Source: Nomia melanderi
Taxonomy: Eukaryota > Arthropoda > Insecta > Hymenoptera > Halictidae
Assembly (NCBI RefSeq): GCF_051020985.1
Contig: NC_135009.1
Span: forward strand, 10,424,606-10,488,605
Reading direction: 5' to 3'
Length of the DNA: 64,000 bases
Every line of letters starts with the position of its first letter. Within the stretch, counting starts at the first letter, position 1. The notes beneath the pieces are model-generated. The model made no database searches. It was not told the DNA's origin and saw nothing but the letters and a program-made list of their open reading frames with translations. Below, piece by piece: positions 1 through 12,000 of this stretch. Position numbers and translations under genes: made by a program.

Positions 1-501
1 AAATATATTTATCGTGCTCTTATTGTTGACAATAAGTTATATTTATTATGAATAAAAATCAAGTAAATTGTTAATAAACTTTAGTTTCTTCATTTATTTA
101 GTTTTCATACTTTTTCCCACTTTCTGTGTTTTCTTATTATAAAACAAAAAGTAAGAAAAATTATAATACAAAATTTTAAATTTTAATACTCTATCGATAC
201 ATCATTGAATCGATTATATTTACCAAAATTCAATATGGCCGTTTTAAGAGTTATAAGTTTAAAACATTGTAAGCTGTCAAATACGAGTCATTATATGTAG
301 TATAAATTATTTGAGTGAGAGATATACTGATGTTTGTGTATACTTTCGAAAATATACAGTGTCGAATGTGAGAAGTTATTTAAGAACATGAAGATGAATA
401 GCACATACAGAAACATGAGGTTATGATACGTATGTCGTTTCTCACAACTGAAAATTTTGACAAATTATTTTTCTGTTATATTTATCTTTTGATTGTGAAA
501 T
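1..501. other. AT-rich upstream flank / 5' UTR of UBAP1
   Basis: Very AT-rich sequence with no open frame of note. It should contain the promoter and 5' UTR of the UBAP1 gene that starts at 502. An in-frame TGA at 496-498 directly precedes the chosen ATG, so the coding region does not extend further upstream in this exon. I see no repeat or RNA gene here. Confidence 0.5.
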
Positions 502-1987
502 ATGGCACGTTCTTCAGTATCGGCACAATGTGATTTAGTTGCATCTTACATGGATGGAGTTCATGTTAAAATTGCAGAAGCCTATAAACCTCCAAGGAAA
601 GTGTGTTTGCCAGCTGCATATAATAATAAATTACCTGACGTGTCAAAATTAACTTATAATTTTACTTTGGAACGATCAGTACTTGAAAAGGTTGGATACT
701 ATTTTTTACGATTTTATGAGATTTATGTTTATAATGAATTGAATTGAGTTGAATGTATATAATATAGCATGTTTAACATGAAATGAATATTACAATACAA
801 GTAAATGAAATTGAAAAATTAATCTTGCAGATGACAGAATGGCGTAAAGTTAGGCAAGCAAGTAACAAAGCACGCCATGCACGATTAGACGAGAAGAGAA
901 AGAAGGAAAAGAAAGAATTTTCACCTCCTCCGCCACCTCCATTACCTGACAACACAAAACAATTACCTGTAAATGCACCTGTGCCTGAAACAACTATTCT
1001 TACTCCACAGCCTTTGTCTCCACCAGCTAATGATCTCCAAGATCATGTGAAAACAAATGGATTGGATTTTGCAGACTTCGATAATGACACAAGTAGTCCA
1101 TTTGATAATATGGAATTAAAAACAATAAATGACATGGAAGAACTTGCTCAGGTGAACAAAACATTTCTAATTCTAATTCTAATATTCTTAATCCTATGAA
1201 TCAAATTATCACTTTTATGTTTATTTTGCACCTGTTTAGGTATTGCAACCCACATTTCAATGGGCACCACCAGCTAAATTAGAAAGTATATTGAAAGATT
1301 TAACTGTTAACGATCAATCCAATGTTCATTCGGATGAGAAAAATGATAATATTAAAAATGAAACAAGTGATCAGGAAGAAGAAAATATGGAGCAAACGGT
1401 TAAACACCGTAGTGTATCTACAATTGTTCAGGAACTACAAAGAGACTTAGATAGACCTCTTATGGAGGTAACATTTCTTACAAAAATAAGAACATACAAT
1501 AATGTTTGTTAAATACTATACATATTATTTACAACAGGATTGGAAACCTTGGCCAAATTTAGAAAGTCCTAATACTAGCTCTCATGAAACTTCAAAACAA
1601 GAAGAACCAGTAGTGACAAATCAAGCGTCTCTTATGAATTTATTGCTAGACTTAACTGAGGAAGATAAAAAATTAGCTCGCCACTTAAGTGATATGGGAT
1701 TTCCTTTATCACGAGCCGCTCGCGCTATACGCAATTTAGGTGGACAAGATAATAAGAAGATTGTAGAATATTTGTTGGCTGTGCAGTCTTTAGAGGAGGT
1801 AGGAATGTCTGGAGAGGATGCAGAGAAGGCTCTTGCCCTCACAGAATATAATCAAGACAAAGCCAAAGCTTACTATGAGAATTTATGTACTTTACGAGAT
1901 TTAGGCTTCCCTGAAGAAGAAGCGTCTGCTGCACTTTTAAAATGCAACATCGATCGTGATAGAGCTTTAGATTTTCTTATTGCATAA
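502..1987 (+). CDS. UBAP1: Ubiquitin-associated protein 1 (UBAP1), ESCRT-I subunit
   Basis: Four coding exons join in phase: 502-690, 831-1151, 1240-1467 and 1538-1987, giving 395 aa. Residues about 10-55 (YMDGVHVKIAEAYKPPRKV and following) match the UMA domain that docks UBAP1 onto the ESCRT-I core (VPS37/MVB12 side). The C-terminal part, about 289-395, carries the overlapping UBA-type helices (SOUBA) with DMGFP and DLGFPEEEA loops that bind ubiquitin. The middle, with a run of prolines near the start of exon 2 and acidic stretches, is low-complexity linker. An in-frame stop at 496-498 fixes the ATG. The known role of the family is sorting of ubiquitinated membrane receptors into multivesicular bodies. 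A candidate polyadenylation signal AATAAA lies at 2077-2082. The gene converges on LRRC28. The family call is strong; exon joins are inferred from splice signals and phase. Confidence 0.91.
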
Positions 1988-2341
1988 ATATAAAATTATA
2001 TACAAAATATTTGAAAAAATATGGTCTAAAAAAATTTTTTTACTGCACAAAGGAGTAGAAATTGATTTAAAATGTAAATAAACTAATGGCTACACTACCT
2101 TCAAATGAACATTTAGCAATTATTTTATTGTATAATAGAAACTGAAATACCAACTATTGTAAGATACGATCAGTGTGCATGTATGATGTACACTAAGTGC
2201 TGCTAAGAAACATTTTAATTGTCACTTTAAGTATTACAAGAGTTACAACAAGTTTTAAATCCAATTTAAAAATATGGAACTCTTTTATTTTTGTTTATAC
2301 ATTATATTTACAGAATTACCTATTAAATGAAATCAGTATCA
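1988..2341. other. Shared 3' intergenic region of UBAP1 and LRRC28-like gene
   Basis: Only 354 bases separate the stop codons of two convergent genes. A plus-strand AATAAA at 2077-2082 can serve UBAP1. A minus-strand AATAAA (TTTATT at about 2284-2289) can serve the LRRC28-like gene. No other feature seen. Confidence 0.55.
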
Positions 2342-4134
2342 TTAATTTACATGATACCAGTCATGGCTAACTGTCATGTTGGTATATTTAATAAATTCAG
2401 ATGCACATCTGTAAAATTGAGATAAGATCTTTGATATCATATACAAATATATAGACAATATATATCTCACCTTTTGCAACAACATAGCGCAACTGTTGTT
2501 ATAGACTCTACATGGTGGCTGACACCAATAATAACCCAAGCTTCTGTGAAGATTGGCTGTTGGCATTGAGAATGTACGCAAATACTAACAGGTCCATTCA
2601 TTAACAAGTTACATGAGCCACAATTAATCGGATACATTGTAAAATCATGTTTTTGTTGACTACTCATTGGAATTGGTTCATAATGAACATTTATATTTAT
2701 AGGCGATGTTGAAATATTAAGTGTATGCTTATACCTAAAATGAAGTATCAAAAGTTCTGGTTATGAAAGTATTGAGAAACATTAGGTACACTCCTTAAAA
2801 ACAATGTGATTCATAACATTGCAGTAGTTACCTCTCAGTATAAGTTTTCTTTAAAGCTAATTCCCATAATGAAACAACCGTATTTTCATGGATATTATGA
2901 ACTTTTAGAAGTTGTCGCGGCAGTTCAATTGTAAAACCAGTATCTTCTCCATGTAATGTATTTATTTTTACGTTCAACTTTATATTTGTACGCAGTACTG
3001 TACTTTCATAATGCGATTTGAAACATCTGTGATTGTGTATATATATGTATGCATTTGTAAATACAAACATAAGTATGAATTTCTTATTATTGGAAATTAA
3101 ATAGAATATAAAAATTGTATTGTGCACTAGATTACACTAGAATATTTGAGTACCTTTGAAAACCTAATGAATGCTAAAGTGTTACTTCAAATTTATTTAT
3201 ATGTATTTTATATTAATTAAAAATTTACTTACCCATAACTCAGAATATTTCTTTGATCATGCATATAAGAGTTCTGGATTTGAGAAGTCAATTGATAAAG
3301 AAGTGGATAAGATAAATAATTTAAAGATGCATTTGCATCAAAACGAATGCAAGGAGATGATACAAATCCATTTAGTGGTAAATACCTTAGCCTATATAAA
3401 AGTTATTCTGTGTAAAATAGAAGCATTTAATAATATTAACAATAGTATTCATAATAAACTAATTTGTCTAAATATAATAATCAATTCTATTAACTTAGTA
3501 TAACAACCTGTTAGAGCATACAGATATTACTGATATTTGTGGTGACAAGGTAAGTCTATTGGGCAATTCCTTTAAAAAGTTATTGTCCGCATTTAATTCC
3601 TTTAGTTTAGGTAAAGAACCAATCCACTCTGGTAATGCAATGAATTTATTTTCACAAATAGATAGAATTTCTAAGTTATGCAGTTTATTCATTTCTATAA
3701 ATATTATATATGAAATGAATTGAAATGAAATATAACATTAGAAAGGTGATATATTAAAACTTACCAGCAGGTAATTTGGCTATAGAATTTTGATTTAGTA
3801 ATAAAGTTTTCAAGTTAACTAAATTTTTTATACATGAAGGTATTTGTTCCAACTTGTTAGCGCTTACATCAAGGACCGTTAATTGACTCATGAGACAGAG
3901 TTCTATAGGTAATTCTTTGATCAAGTTTCCGTATATGTACAAATTGGTAACATTGAACAGTTCTATAATCCAAGGAGGCAGTGTAGTAAGTTTATTCCAT
4001 TTCAAATATATTTCTTGAATATGGCTTCCATAAATCCTTATTGCTTCGGGAAATTCTTCAAGACCCCGACAATTCCAATGCAATATTATCTTGCTTTTGA
4101 TTTCGTTCGCCATTTCTGTAGAATCTGAGTCCAT
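2342..4134 (-). CDS. LRRC28: LRRC28-like leucine-rich-repeat protein
   Basis: Five minus-strand exons join in phase: 4134-3765, 3694-3508, 3026-2832, 2734-2471 and 2408-2342, giving 360 aa, close to the roughly 367 aa I recall for vertebrate LRRC28. Residues about 15-185 are short LRRs of the LxxLxLxxNxLxxLP type (LYIYGNLIKELP, LDVSANKLEQIP, LLLNQNSIAKLP). The C-terminal half is not LRR. It has an ELPRQLL stretch followed by a cysteine-rich tail (CGSC, CQQPIF, CCCKRC) resembling the conserved C-terminus of LRRC28, which is what separates it from generic SHOC2-like LRR proteins. No signal peptide or membrane span, so probably cytosolic. Function is poorly known even in vertebrates. The exon 2 donor (GTTGTT) is weak but gives perfect phase. 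If the last intron is retained, AGG-TGA stops the protein 22 residues early. Confidence 0.8.
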
Positions 4135-4785
4135 TTTTAAATGAATTTAATCAAAATAGTTTTCAGATATTAAATTGAAGAAGTTGATTCTGAATTTATA
4201 AAGGTTGGCAATCAACCATCAGGGTATGCTCAAAATAACTTGCCTGCTTGAAAGATTTATATTAATAACCTATTATACACCAGTAGTCATAACAAATAAT
4301 GTTTTACAATAAAATTCTAATCTACATATCTATAGTAAGTATCATTGATTACATTTGATACATTATAAATATTATTAAAACAAATATTAAGTAATCATAT
4401 AATATTATACTTAGTGTAAATTGAAAAGTATGTGTTATTTTTTAAATATAGTAAACAATCCTTGTCACGTATTAAATTTGTACTTACGGTTTTTTTAACA
4501 ATGATGAAAGAAAGTAGATAATATACGAATATCTTATTACATATTTTATTCACTTATATACAAAGAAATACGTTATTGTACGAATTTACCCCCAACATAT
4601 TATATGAATAGTACACACAATTATGTTGTATGTAATAAAATACAAAATTCATTTTTTTATCATTTTATGTACTACGATATTCTTGTGTTTATTGGTTTTT
4701 ATTTCTGAATCTTACCAAGCACTTAAAATCCATGCCATCTGATGCACATTGAAAACTGAGCATGTGTAAGACTGCAGCATATAAA

Positions 4786-4795
4786 ATCAGCTGAT
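4786..4795. promoter_or_regulatory. Candidate palindromic E-box element ATCAGCTGAT
   Basis: A perfect 10-bp palindrome with a CAGCTG core lies in the intergenic region upstream of the LRRC28-like gene. The same core, in a longer palindrome, occurs just upstream of the TMEM11 start codon at 38554-38567. CAGCTG-containing motifs are recurrent core-promoter elements in insect housekeeping genes. Function here is inference from sequence and position only. Confidence 0.3.
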
Positions 4796-5315
4796 GTCAA
4801 GTTCAACCATACTACATATGTACTTATCTACTACAGGCTTACGTACTTAAGCTGTGTATGTATATCGGTCAAGTATTCGACAAGGTGGAGTCTTTCACGC
4901 AATTTTCCATTCCACTACCTACCATTATTATATACATTATATAATTAAAATTTACAAAATTAACAATTGATATAGTCGGAGAATTGGATTGGTTCGTTAG
5001 TTCTAAAAAATTGTTTATAATAGCTCCAAGCTTTATAATATCTTACATGGTCTTTAAAATTACAAAAACGCAAAAAAATTTGTATTACCTTTTATTGTTA
5101 CTTTAAAAACATGTAAGTATTATTACTTCTTTGTGTTTTTTAGCTATTCTAACTTTTCTCTCTTATTTCAAAAAGCAAGAATAAGAAACCCAGCTTGCAT
5201 GTTCGAAGGGGTTGAAGCGAATCAAGCATGTTTTATATCAGCACGAGATTAATACAGTTGGAGTTAAGTGGGGTCATTAGGAAGAGGCTTGGAGTCAATT
5301 ATAGTTTTGCATCGG

Positions 5316-5446
5316 ATTAGAATTTTAGAATCATTAAGTGACCATATAAGTCAATTCGAAATAATTAGATTAGGAAATACTAAGAAAGTTTGCTTTAAGC
5401 TTAGATTTAAAATACACATTCTAGATCCATGATTCTAAAATTCTAA
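5316..5446. repeat. Inverted repeat, 17-bp perfect arms
   Basis: TTAGAATTTTAGAATCA at 5317-5333 is matched by its reverse complement TGATTCTAAAATTCTAA at 5430-5446, with about 96 bp between. The arms are AT-rich, so chance is possible. It may instead be the remnant of a small fold-back element. No target-site duplication was evident. Confidence 0.4.
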
Positions 5447-5949
5447 ATTTATCCAGCATTTATCATGGTAAAGACAATGTTCACATTGTGCTACAGTCGG
5501 TACCATTATTCAGAGGTGACCATTGGTACCATCATCGATGAGAGTTGTGCTATTAATCCTGACAGTTCAAGAGTTCACGGCAAACTGAGCTCTGTGCTAT
5601 TAAAACTGTCCCATCTACAGTTAAAGGTCGCCGATGTTAATTGCGATATCCTTGCCTTCGCCATTGAAAACAATGCCTCGTTTAATTGTTTACACTCGAT
5701 GATATTGTAGGAACCATGTGTTCGTGGCGAGAGTCGTCAATCGATATGACAGGGCGTGACATAAAAATGGTAAGAGGTACTGGCACCCCCGAGTGCGCGT
5801 GACAAAATTTTATATTGTATGTGTGTCTATCCCATACCTCGTCCGTGGTACAATCGAGTACTCTTTGTAAGAGCGTAGTATGTGGATTGTCGATGATCCG
5901 ATAGGTGTTTTTTCGATCCAGTTTTTTAAGATATTATAAAATTTTCAAA

Positions 5950-7089
5950 ATGATAGAATGTACAAAAGACACAGAAAATGTTACTCTTAGTCCAACAACA
6001 TCATTAAAATTGAAAACTCGAGAGAACGTAAATAAAATCAGACATGGATCACCGAAGTTGCAGGAAGTTCTTCGAGAGGTTATATGCTAAATATTTGTCG
6101 TGTTTGAAAATGTTTGAATGTAAGAAATAAAATGAAAAATCGGTAATAATAAAAAATACAATTATAGAGATGTCGACAAAGAATGCGAGAGAAACGAGGA
6201 CAGCTGTTTTGTAGGAGTAGATTCGGTTTAGAAATTAATCCAAAAGACATGGAGGATACGTTAACGGAAATTGTGCGAAAAGAATTGATTACAGTCGCAC
6301 TTACAGATGTAGATCCAGCTGTGAATCCCTTTTTTCATGTTATCAATGAACCTCTTGATCCAGAAGAAGCACTTGAACTTGAAAATGAAATACTGAATGA
6401 AGAGAGTATGCTTAATTGATATTGCATATTAATACAGTTGGTTTAATGTTTATTAATCCCTTGCTTGGCAATGTATTTTGGATCAAACGTCTCTGTTTAC
6501 GCTGTTTTATTTTGTCGCAACCACGTGGACACGATTATTTTAAAGAAACTTGAAATATTACAGCTTCAATTAAATTTATACAGCATATTTTTAAAATTAT
6601 TTGCGAAATTCAGTTTCACATTGAGAATACATGGGTGTGAGATTTGTAATTTCAGTTCAAGGGGTTAATAAATTGTGTTGTTAAACGCATCTTTTAATAA
6701 TGATATAAATAGTTGAAAAATATAATCAATATTAAAAATTTGATCATGTATGATTTATAGAACATTGGATTTTGGAAGAGTATGAAAGAATGACCCAAGA
6801 AGAACTTGAATTTTTAGCATTAACCGCAGATGAAAAAATCAATGATGTCCTTTGTCCCTTATGTCAGAGGTCTAATCTTATAGAAGAAGGAAGACAAGTA
6901 GGTTGTAAGTCTTGTACCTTAAAATTAAACAATGTGAGCTTAAAAGACTTAGGTAATTTAATAAATAATTCTGTGAATAGTCACTCTGCAATGTGTACAG
7001 AGCGACCAGGGTTTATACTGATTGAAGACAATAATGTATGTTTGTATTTATTTTGTGATAAATGCTCAGCTTTGATACTACTGGCATAA
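5950..7089 (+). CDS. RPAIN: RPA-interacting protein (RPAIN/RIP)
   Basis: Three exons join in phase: 5950-6078, 6168-6405 and 6761-7089, giving 231 aa, near the roughly 219 aa of the human protein. RPAIN carries replication protein A into the nucleus. The N-terminus has the basic helical region (about residues 34-60: KLQEVLRERCRQRMREKRG) typical of the family. An acidic central region follows (DPEEALELENEILNEE). The C-terminus is a zinc-binding module with CPLC (154-157), CKSC (171-174), a His/Cys pair (H197, C201) and CDKC (221-224). I chose the ATG at 5950; an in-frame GTG lies 45 bases upstream, but the ATG gives a normal-length N-terminus. A candidate polyadenylation signal is at 7245-7250. 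The gene converges on Mondo. Confidence 0.88.
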
Positions 7090-9082
7090 TTTGAATAATA
7101 TAGTTACTAAAAAAAGATATAAACACTAGTTGAGATTATATTTTTGTATAAGTGTTATCCGATATAAAGTATTACTAATTTATTATAAATGAAAGTAGAT
7201 TAAGACTATGGACATATTAATGTTCATTCTTACTAAATTATAAAAATAAAAAATTTAGTTAATAGCAATGATTTTTAATGTCGAGCAACATAGGAAAATG
7301 ATTAAGGGTAATGTAAATTTTAATTTCCATTATGAAAGTAAATATTTAAATAACTACATGAAGGTTTATGTGGTTGTATGATACATATTGTACAAAAAGA
7401 AACATCCCTTCATTGGTTTATTTATATTATTCATCACTTAGACATACACAATGAAAAATTGTAAGTAGAAGACATCTGTATATTGTAAACATTAATGGCT
7501 CGTCAAAGTGCTCACTAAATATAAATTTTATTTTATCAGTTATTACAAGGAACAGATTGAGAAGTTTTCTACGATTGTTTACAGCTCTCAGTATTCAGTT
7601 ATGTACAATTATGTAAAAACAACAAGAGCATTACAATATGCAGAAGTCTTTTATAGCTTAAACTCTAATAATTGAAATCTTTATAAATGATTTGTACATT
7701 ATCACATGAAATTTCGCATTAAAAACTTCATATTCCATAACATTATTAATATATGACATACTTTTAATTTGTGAGCAACCCATTTTTTTTTTCATCAGCG
7801 GTACAACTTTTTTTAATCTACAATGTAAATTGTTCGTTCTCCCAAAGTTATTACTATGCAAGTGTTAAAAATTATATATTTGTTATAGCGGGCAGGTTGT
7901 CATTAAAAATATTGCATATTTTATCAATTTTTAACTATACTTTTTCTACAGTAAAAGGCATAGTTTCCATCTCCAGTCTCCCATTACCATATGCTTTCAA
8001 AATGGCACCAGTTTGTGTAATATAAAAAAGAAAAACATTCTGAACAATCATATACATCGTAAAACATAATAATGTTTTATTTGTCAATTCCGGTAAAAGA
8101 ATATTCAAAATTAATAAATTTTTCAAAATTAACTTTACCATTAAAATATACCGACAATGCAACGTATCCTCGGATCCGCAATATATTTTTACAAGTGTCT
8201 TCATCTTAAAAATAAAAACAAACGTTACTTAATGAGAAATAGAACAACTCCAAGAAACACTAATTTCTTCTGCTTTTTTGTAATAACGCAACGTTACAAA
8301 CTTTAACACTTTAGTCGTTGCCAAAAAAGTTACACTTAGTCCAAAACAATCATAGTAAAAATATAATGGAATGGTTTGCTCTACATATTTTTTTCTTTTT
8401 CCATATTTTTTTTCGACAATGTTACATAAACATGTAGGCAAGTACTACAATGAATTTCAATGAATCAATGAAGGTAAAATGAACAAGTTCATTACGAAGA
8501 TTTTGTTATCGCAATTACCACATATTCGGTATACATTTTTTTCCGAGCGAATCTAAATAAACGATGTACACAATCATGTAATAAATATAAATGTACTTGC
8601 AGTTTGTAAATCATTATGATAACTCGTTTTGCAGAAACAAGATATTTAAAAAAGAAAAAAAAAAAAAAAGAAAGAAAAATCTCAACGTGTCAACAATTCG
8701 CAACAGTGTCTGTATACATTCATATTACAGAAATAGTTCTTCGAAACATTGTTCATGATTTAATTAATGTTTCATTTACATTTACACGCATTTTTCTCTG
8801 AATTATATCGTTACAAATTTCTTCATCACAATTTTGATAAGGGCACGGGGGGAGCGAAAATTGCACTTAAGTGGTTTAACCGTTGCTCAACCACGATCGT
8901 TGGCGAATCGGAAACCCTAAGAGTGTCTACTGTAAAAAAGAAAAACGACCGTTTCAAGAATTCTTTTCACGTACCTGATACTCCCTAGACTGGCTTAAAC
9001 TACGGTAACTTTCTCCTGCTCGTTACGCGACTAAATCTTAAATGTGTACGCAAATACGTTTCGCGACGGATTCACGTATTGG
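7090..9082. other. RPAIN 3' flank and presumed long Mondo 3' UTR
   Basis: AT-rich, about 2 kb between the RPAIN and Mondo stop codons. Several minus-strand AATAAA candidates (for example TTTATT near 8062 and near 7420) would give Mondo a 3' UTR of roughly 1.0-1.7 kb. Minus-strand open frames at 7658-7861, 7935-8204 and 8229-8441 have biased, repetitive hydrophobic content, no recognisable domain and no good linking splice sites, so I do not call them. An A-rich microsatellite lies at about 8649-8683. Confidence 0.45.
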
Positions 9083-12000
9083 TCACTGAGTGGATCGTCG
9101 CCGTTCCGTGCGATTTACTGCTGCGAGTGCTTCTTCGGGCAAGCGACCAGGATCTGTTAGAATATCAGTGGCAGTACACAGATACCTTAGGGAATTCAGA
9201 ACGGCTGAAATGAAAGTAAGATGCGTTACATCAATTAATACAAGAATGAAAAATAAAACACGAAATGAAGTTCGTTGTTTAGATACAAACCTGGTCTGAG
9301 ATCGACGAGTGAACAATGCTTCTCAACCCACAATATTGTACTTCTGTATAGATCCTCGATGCTCGCCGTTGACACCGAAGCATTGAAAGAAATCATCAAA
9401 GGCTCAAGCAATATACTGAACTGAGTAAAATTCGTTAAGAAATAAATACAACAATATCTGGCACACATAGTTGGCGACACAAAAATTAATCAACGAGCAA
9501 AATATAATAATGGAAAAAACTAGAACACATAGCTCTGAAAAAGGATACAATCCAAAATTTCCAATTTTCTCGCGTACGCGTGCGCACGTACTCGTCGAAC
9601 ATCTCTTTCATTTTGCTAGTTCTGTGTCTAGAAATCGGAGCACCCGTTGCAGGAAGCATAGACTGACAATTACTGGAAAATAATTCATTGCGTTATTCAA
9701 TAATCGAGCATTTGAAATACAGTGGTTCTTTGTGTTCGGTTATCTTTACCTAATCGACGTATTAAGGCACTCGATTTGATGTCTTAAGCTATCCATCTCC
9801 TCCTTCAGTAGATTCCTTTCCGCCCTCAGTTGTCTGATATAATCCGCCCCCTTTTGTAACATGACAGCCTTGCTCAGCTTCGGGTTCGGATTCTGACTGA
9901 GCTGCGGTATTAGACTGTGCAGCATGTCGAAACCGTTCTTAATATTATATCTGCGTTTTTGTTCCGCATGGATGTGACCAACCCTCCTTTGTTCCTTGTA
10001 CTGTCCCCGTTCCGTCTCACCCTTTATATACCCTCGGGATGGCGACAACGGGCTCCCTATACTCATCGGACTGTGCAAAGGGCTGAGGCTTAACGCCTGG
10101 GGGCTGTGAGCGTTCGAACTGTCTTTCGGCGAACCGGGGCTATTTTGTGGCTGGTGTGATTGAGTGTTTGTATTTAATAACATTTGCTGGCTGCAAGTAG
10201 ACTGTTGCATCGCCTTAACATGCAAAATACACACACACACTCGTACGCTTTGATATATTACCGTTTATATAAGACAATGTTTTATTATTATCGATATCGG
10301 CGTTACGTAATCGAAAGACACGTGAAACGTATAAATAAGACTCGTGAATACCTCTCGGAAAAACGATACCATGGCTTGACCTATTAATTTGCCGCCAGAA
10401 TTCCGAACGATCTCTTTCTACTTAGAGGAATATAATCATCGAAGGAAAGAAAGATTGATCGGATCTGTTGCTTGAAACGTTTCACGGATCTTACGGAGAT
10501 CTTCGGTGAGAATACTATGAAGCGTACCTGTTGCTGCGGTTGCACTTGGACTGTAGCGGTTTGCATCGTTTGAACAGTGATCGGCGTGGTGATTTGATGG
10601 GTGGTCGTCACCTGCGTAGGCGAAGCTGAAGGTGGAAGCATGGGTAAGATGTGTTTCATAGTGGTGGCTGTTTGGTTCACTGTCGGCATTATATTATCAG
10701 CCGGACTATTCATTGTGTATATACCAGATGTGTCTATGTAACGATATTGAATCTCTCATAATATTCTTTTATCATCGGGTGAAAAGGTATAATACCACGA
10801 GCGATTTTTTTTTTTCTCTTAATAATCGCGCCTCAGGCGCCAAATACTATAATAGGAAAATTAAGAACCGTGCAAAGAGTACGTTTCTTAGTATACATAC
10901 TATTCGTGAGTAACTGTGCGAGCAATACATTGTTATTTAGATTTAGAGCGGGATCACTCGCTGCAGACACTAAAGGCGGCGGATGCATTCTCGGTGCAGT
11001 TAGCGACGAGCTACTTCGAGATCTACTCCTCGCTTTCATCTGATACTGAAACGGCACAAAACGTATCGTTAAATTAACTGCGAGATTCGTTATATCGAAT
11101 AATTCTATCCCGTTTGACTTTCGGAGAATCGGTGTAAAATTAATTTCAACAGAAATTATTTTTACATGATTTGGAAAGTGCATACTAATTACTACTCTAA
11201 CGATCAATGTTTCAGAACTGTTTCTACGAAAGTGTCCAATTTTTATATAAGAAATTATTAACCTTGGGTACAGCGAAAACCTCCTCCTTCTCCGAGTTCG
11301 CGGTGGCCGGTTGTGGCAACAATTTTGCAGGTTGCACGTTCGGCGTACTGAGATCTAGGCCCGAGGGTCTGCACTGCAACAGTATCGGCGATTGCGATGA
11401 TTGCTCCGTGGAAACGGACACGACTTGCTGCGGTGGGTGTGTCTGCGAAGCATGATAAAAGTCGATCATTAATCGTGGCTTCTCCCAGTTCTCGTTCTTA
11501 TGCATTATTCAAACAATTCGCGGAGGTGAGACCAGCATAACGCCAGTACCTTGAAATTATTGGCGTTGAATTTACATTGCTGCGCATTAAAGTTCTGTGG
11601 CAGACCAGAGAACTTGTAGCACTGTTGCGGTTGAACAACCTTGTACGGCTTGGTGGACATCGGTGCAACCGGTGGCAGGGGTCTGATGGTTCTGTGCTGC
11701 GTGGGCACCGAGGAATTCGTTCCTCCGAAATTCTGTTGCACCGTCACCAAGTTTTGTACCGATCCGCCGATAGGCGATATTTGATTCGCGTGGACTGATT
11801 GATCGTTCATCGCCGGTATCTGCACCTGATTCTGTACCGTCGTCAACTGAACAGCTTGGATCTCCATGGCGAACGATTGTTGCTGAGAGGCTTGCTGGTA
11901 GCTTGAACTCTGCTGCTGAGCTGGCCGCTGATACGTGCTCGGCTGCTGTTGTTGTTGGGACTGTTGTATCACTCGATTGTTCCTCGATGAGATCCTGCTT

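Larger units (their letters stand above)
4135..5949. other. Intergenic region between divergent LRRC28-like and RPAIN genes
   Basis: About 1.8 kb between the start codons of two head-to-head genes, so it should contain both promoters. The first kilobase is AT-rich. At 4786-4795 there is a palindromic E-box-like ATCAGCTGAT. From about 5160 to 5900 the composition becomes more GC-rich, with an inverted repeat (5316-5332 and 5430-5446) and an 81-codon open frame at 5465-5710 that I do not recognise and do not call as a gene. Confidence 0.5.

Noticed and set aside
5465..5710. 81-codon ATG-initiated frame as a gene
   Set aside because: No recognisable family, no splice partner, and short enough to occur by chance; kept only as an observation.
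7658..8441. Three consecutive minus-strand open frames that might be a small membrane protein gene
   Set aside because: AT-rich hydrophobic text without conserved motifs, no convincing splice signals linking the frames, and the position fits a Mondo 3' UTR.
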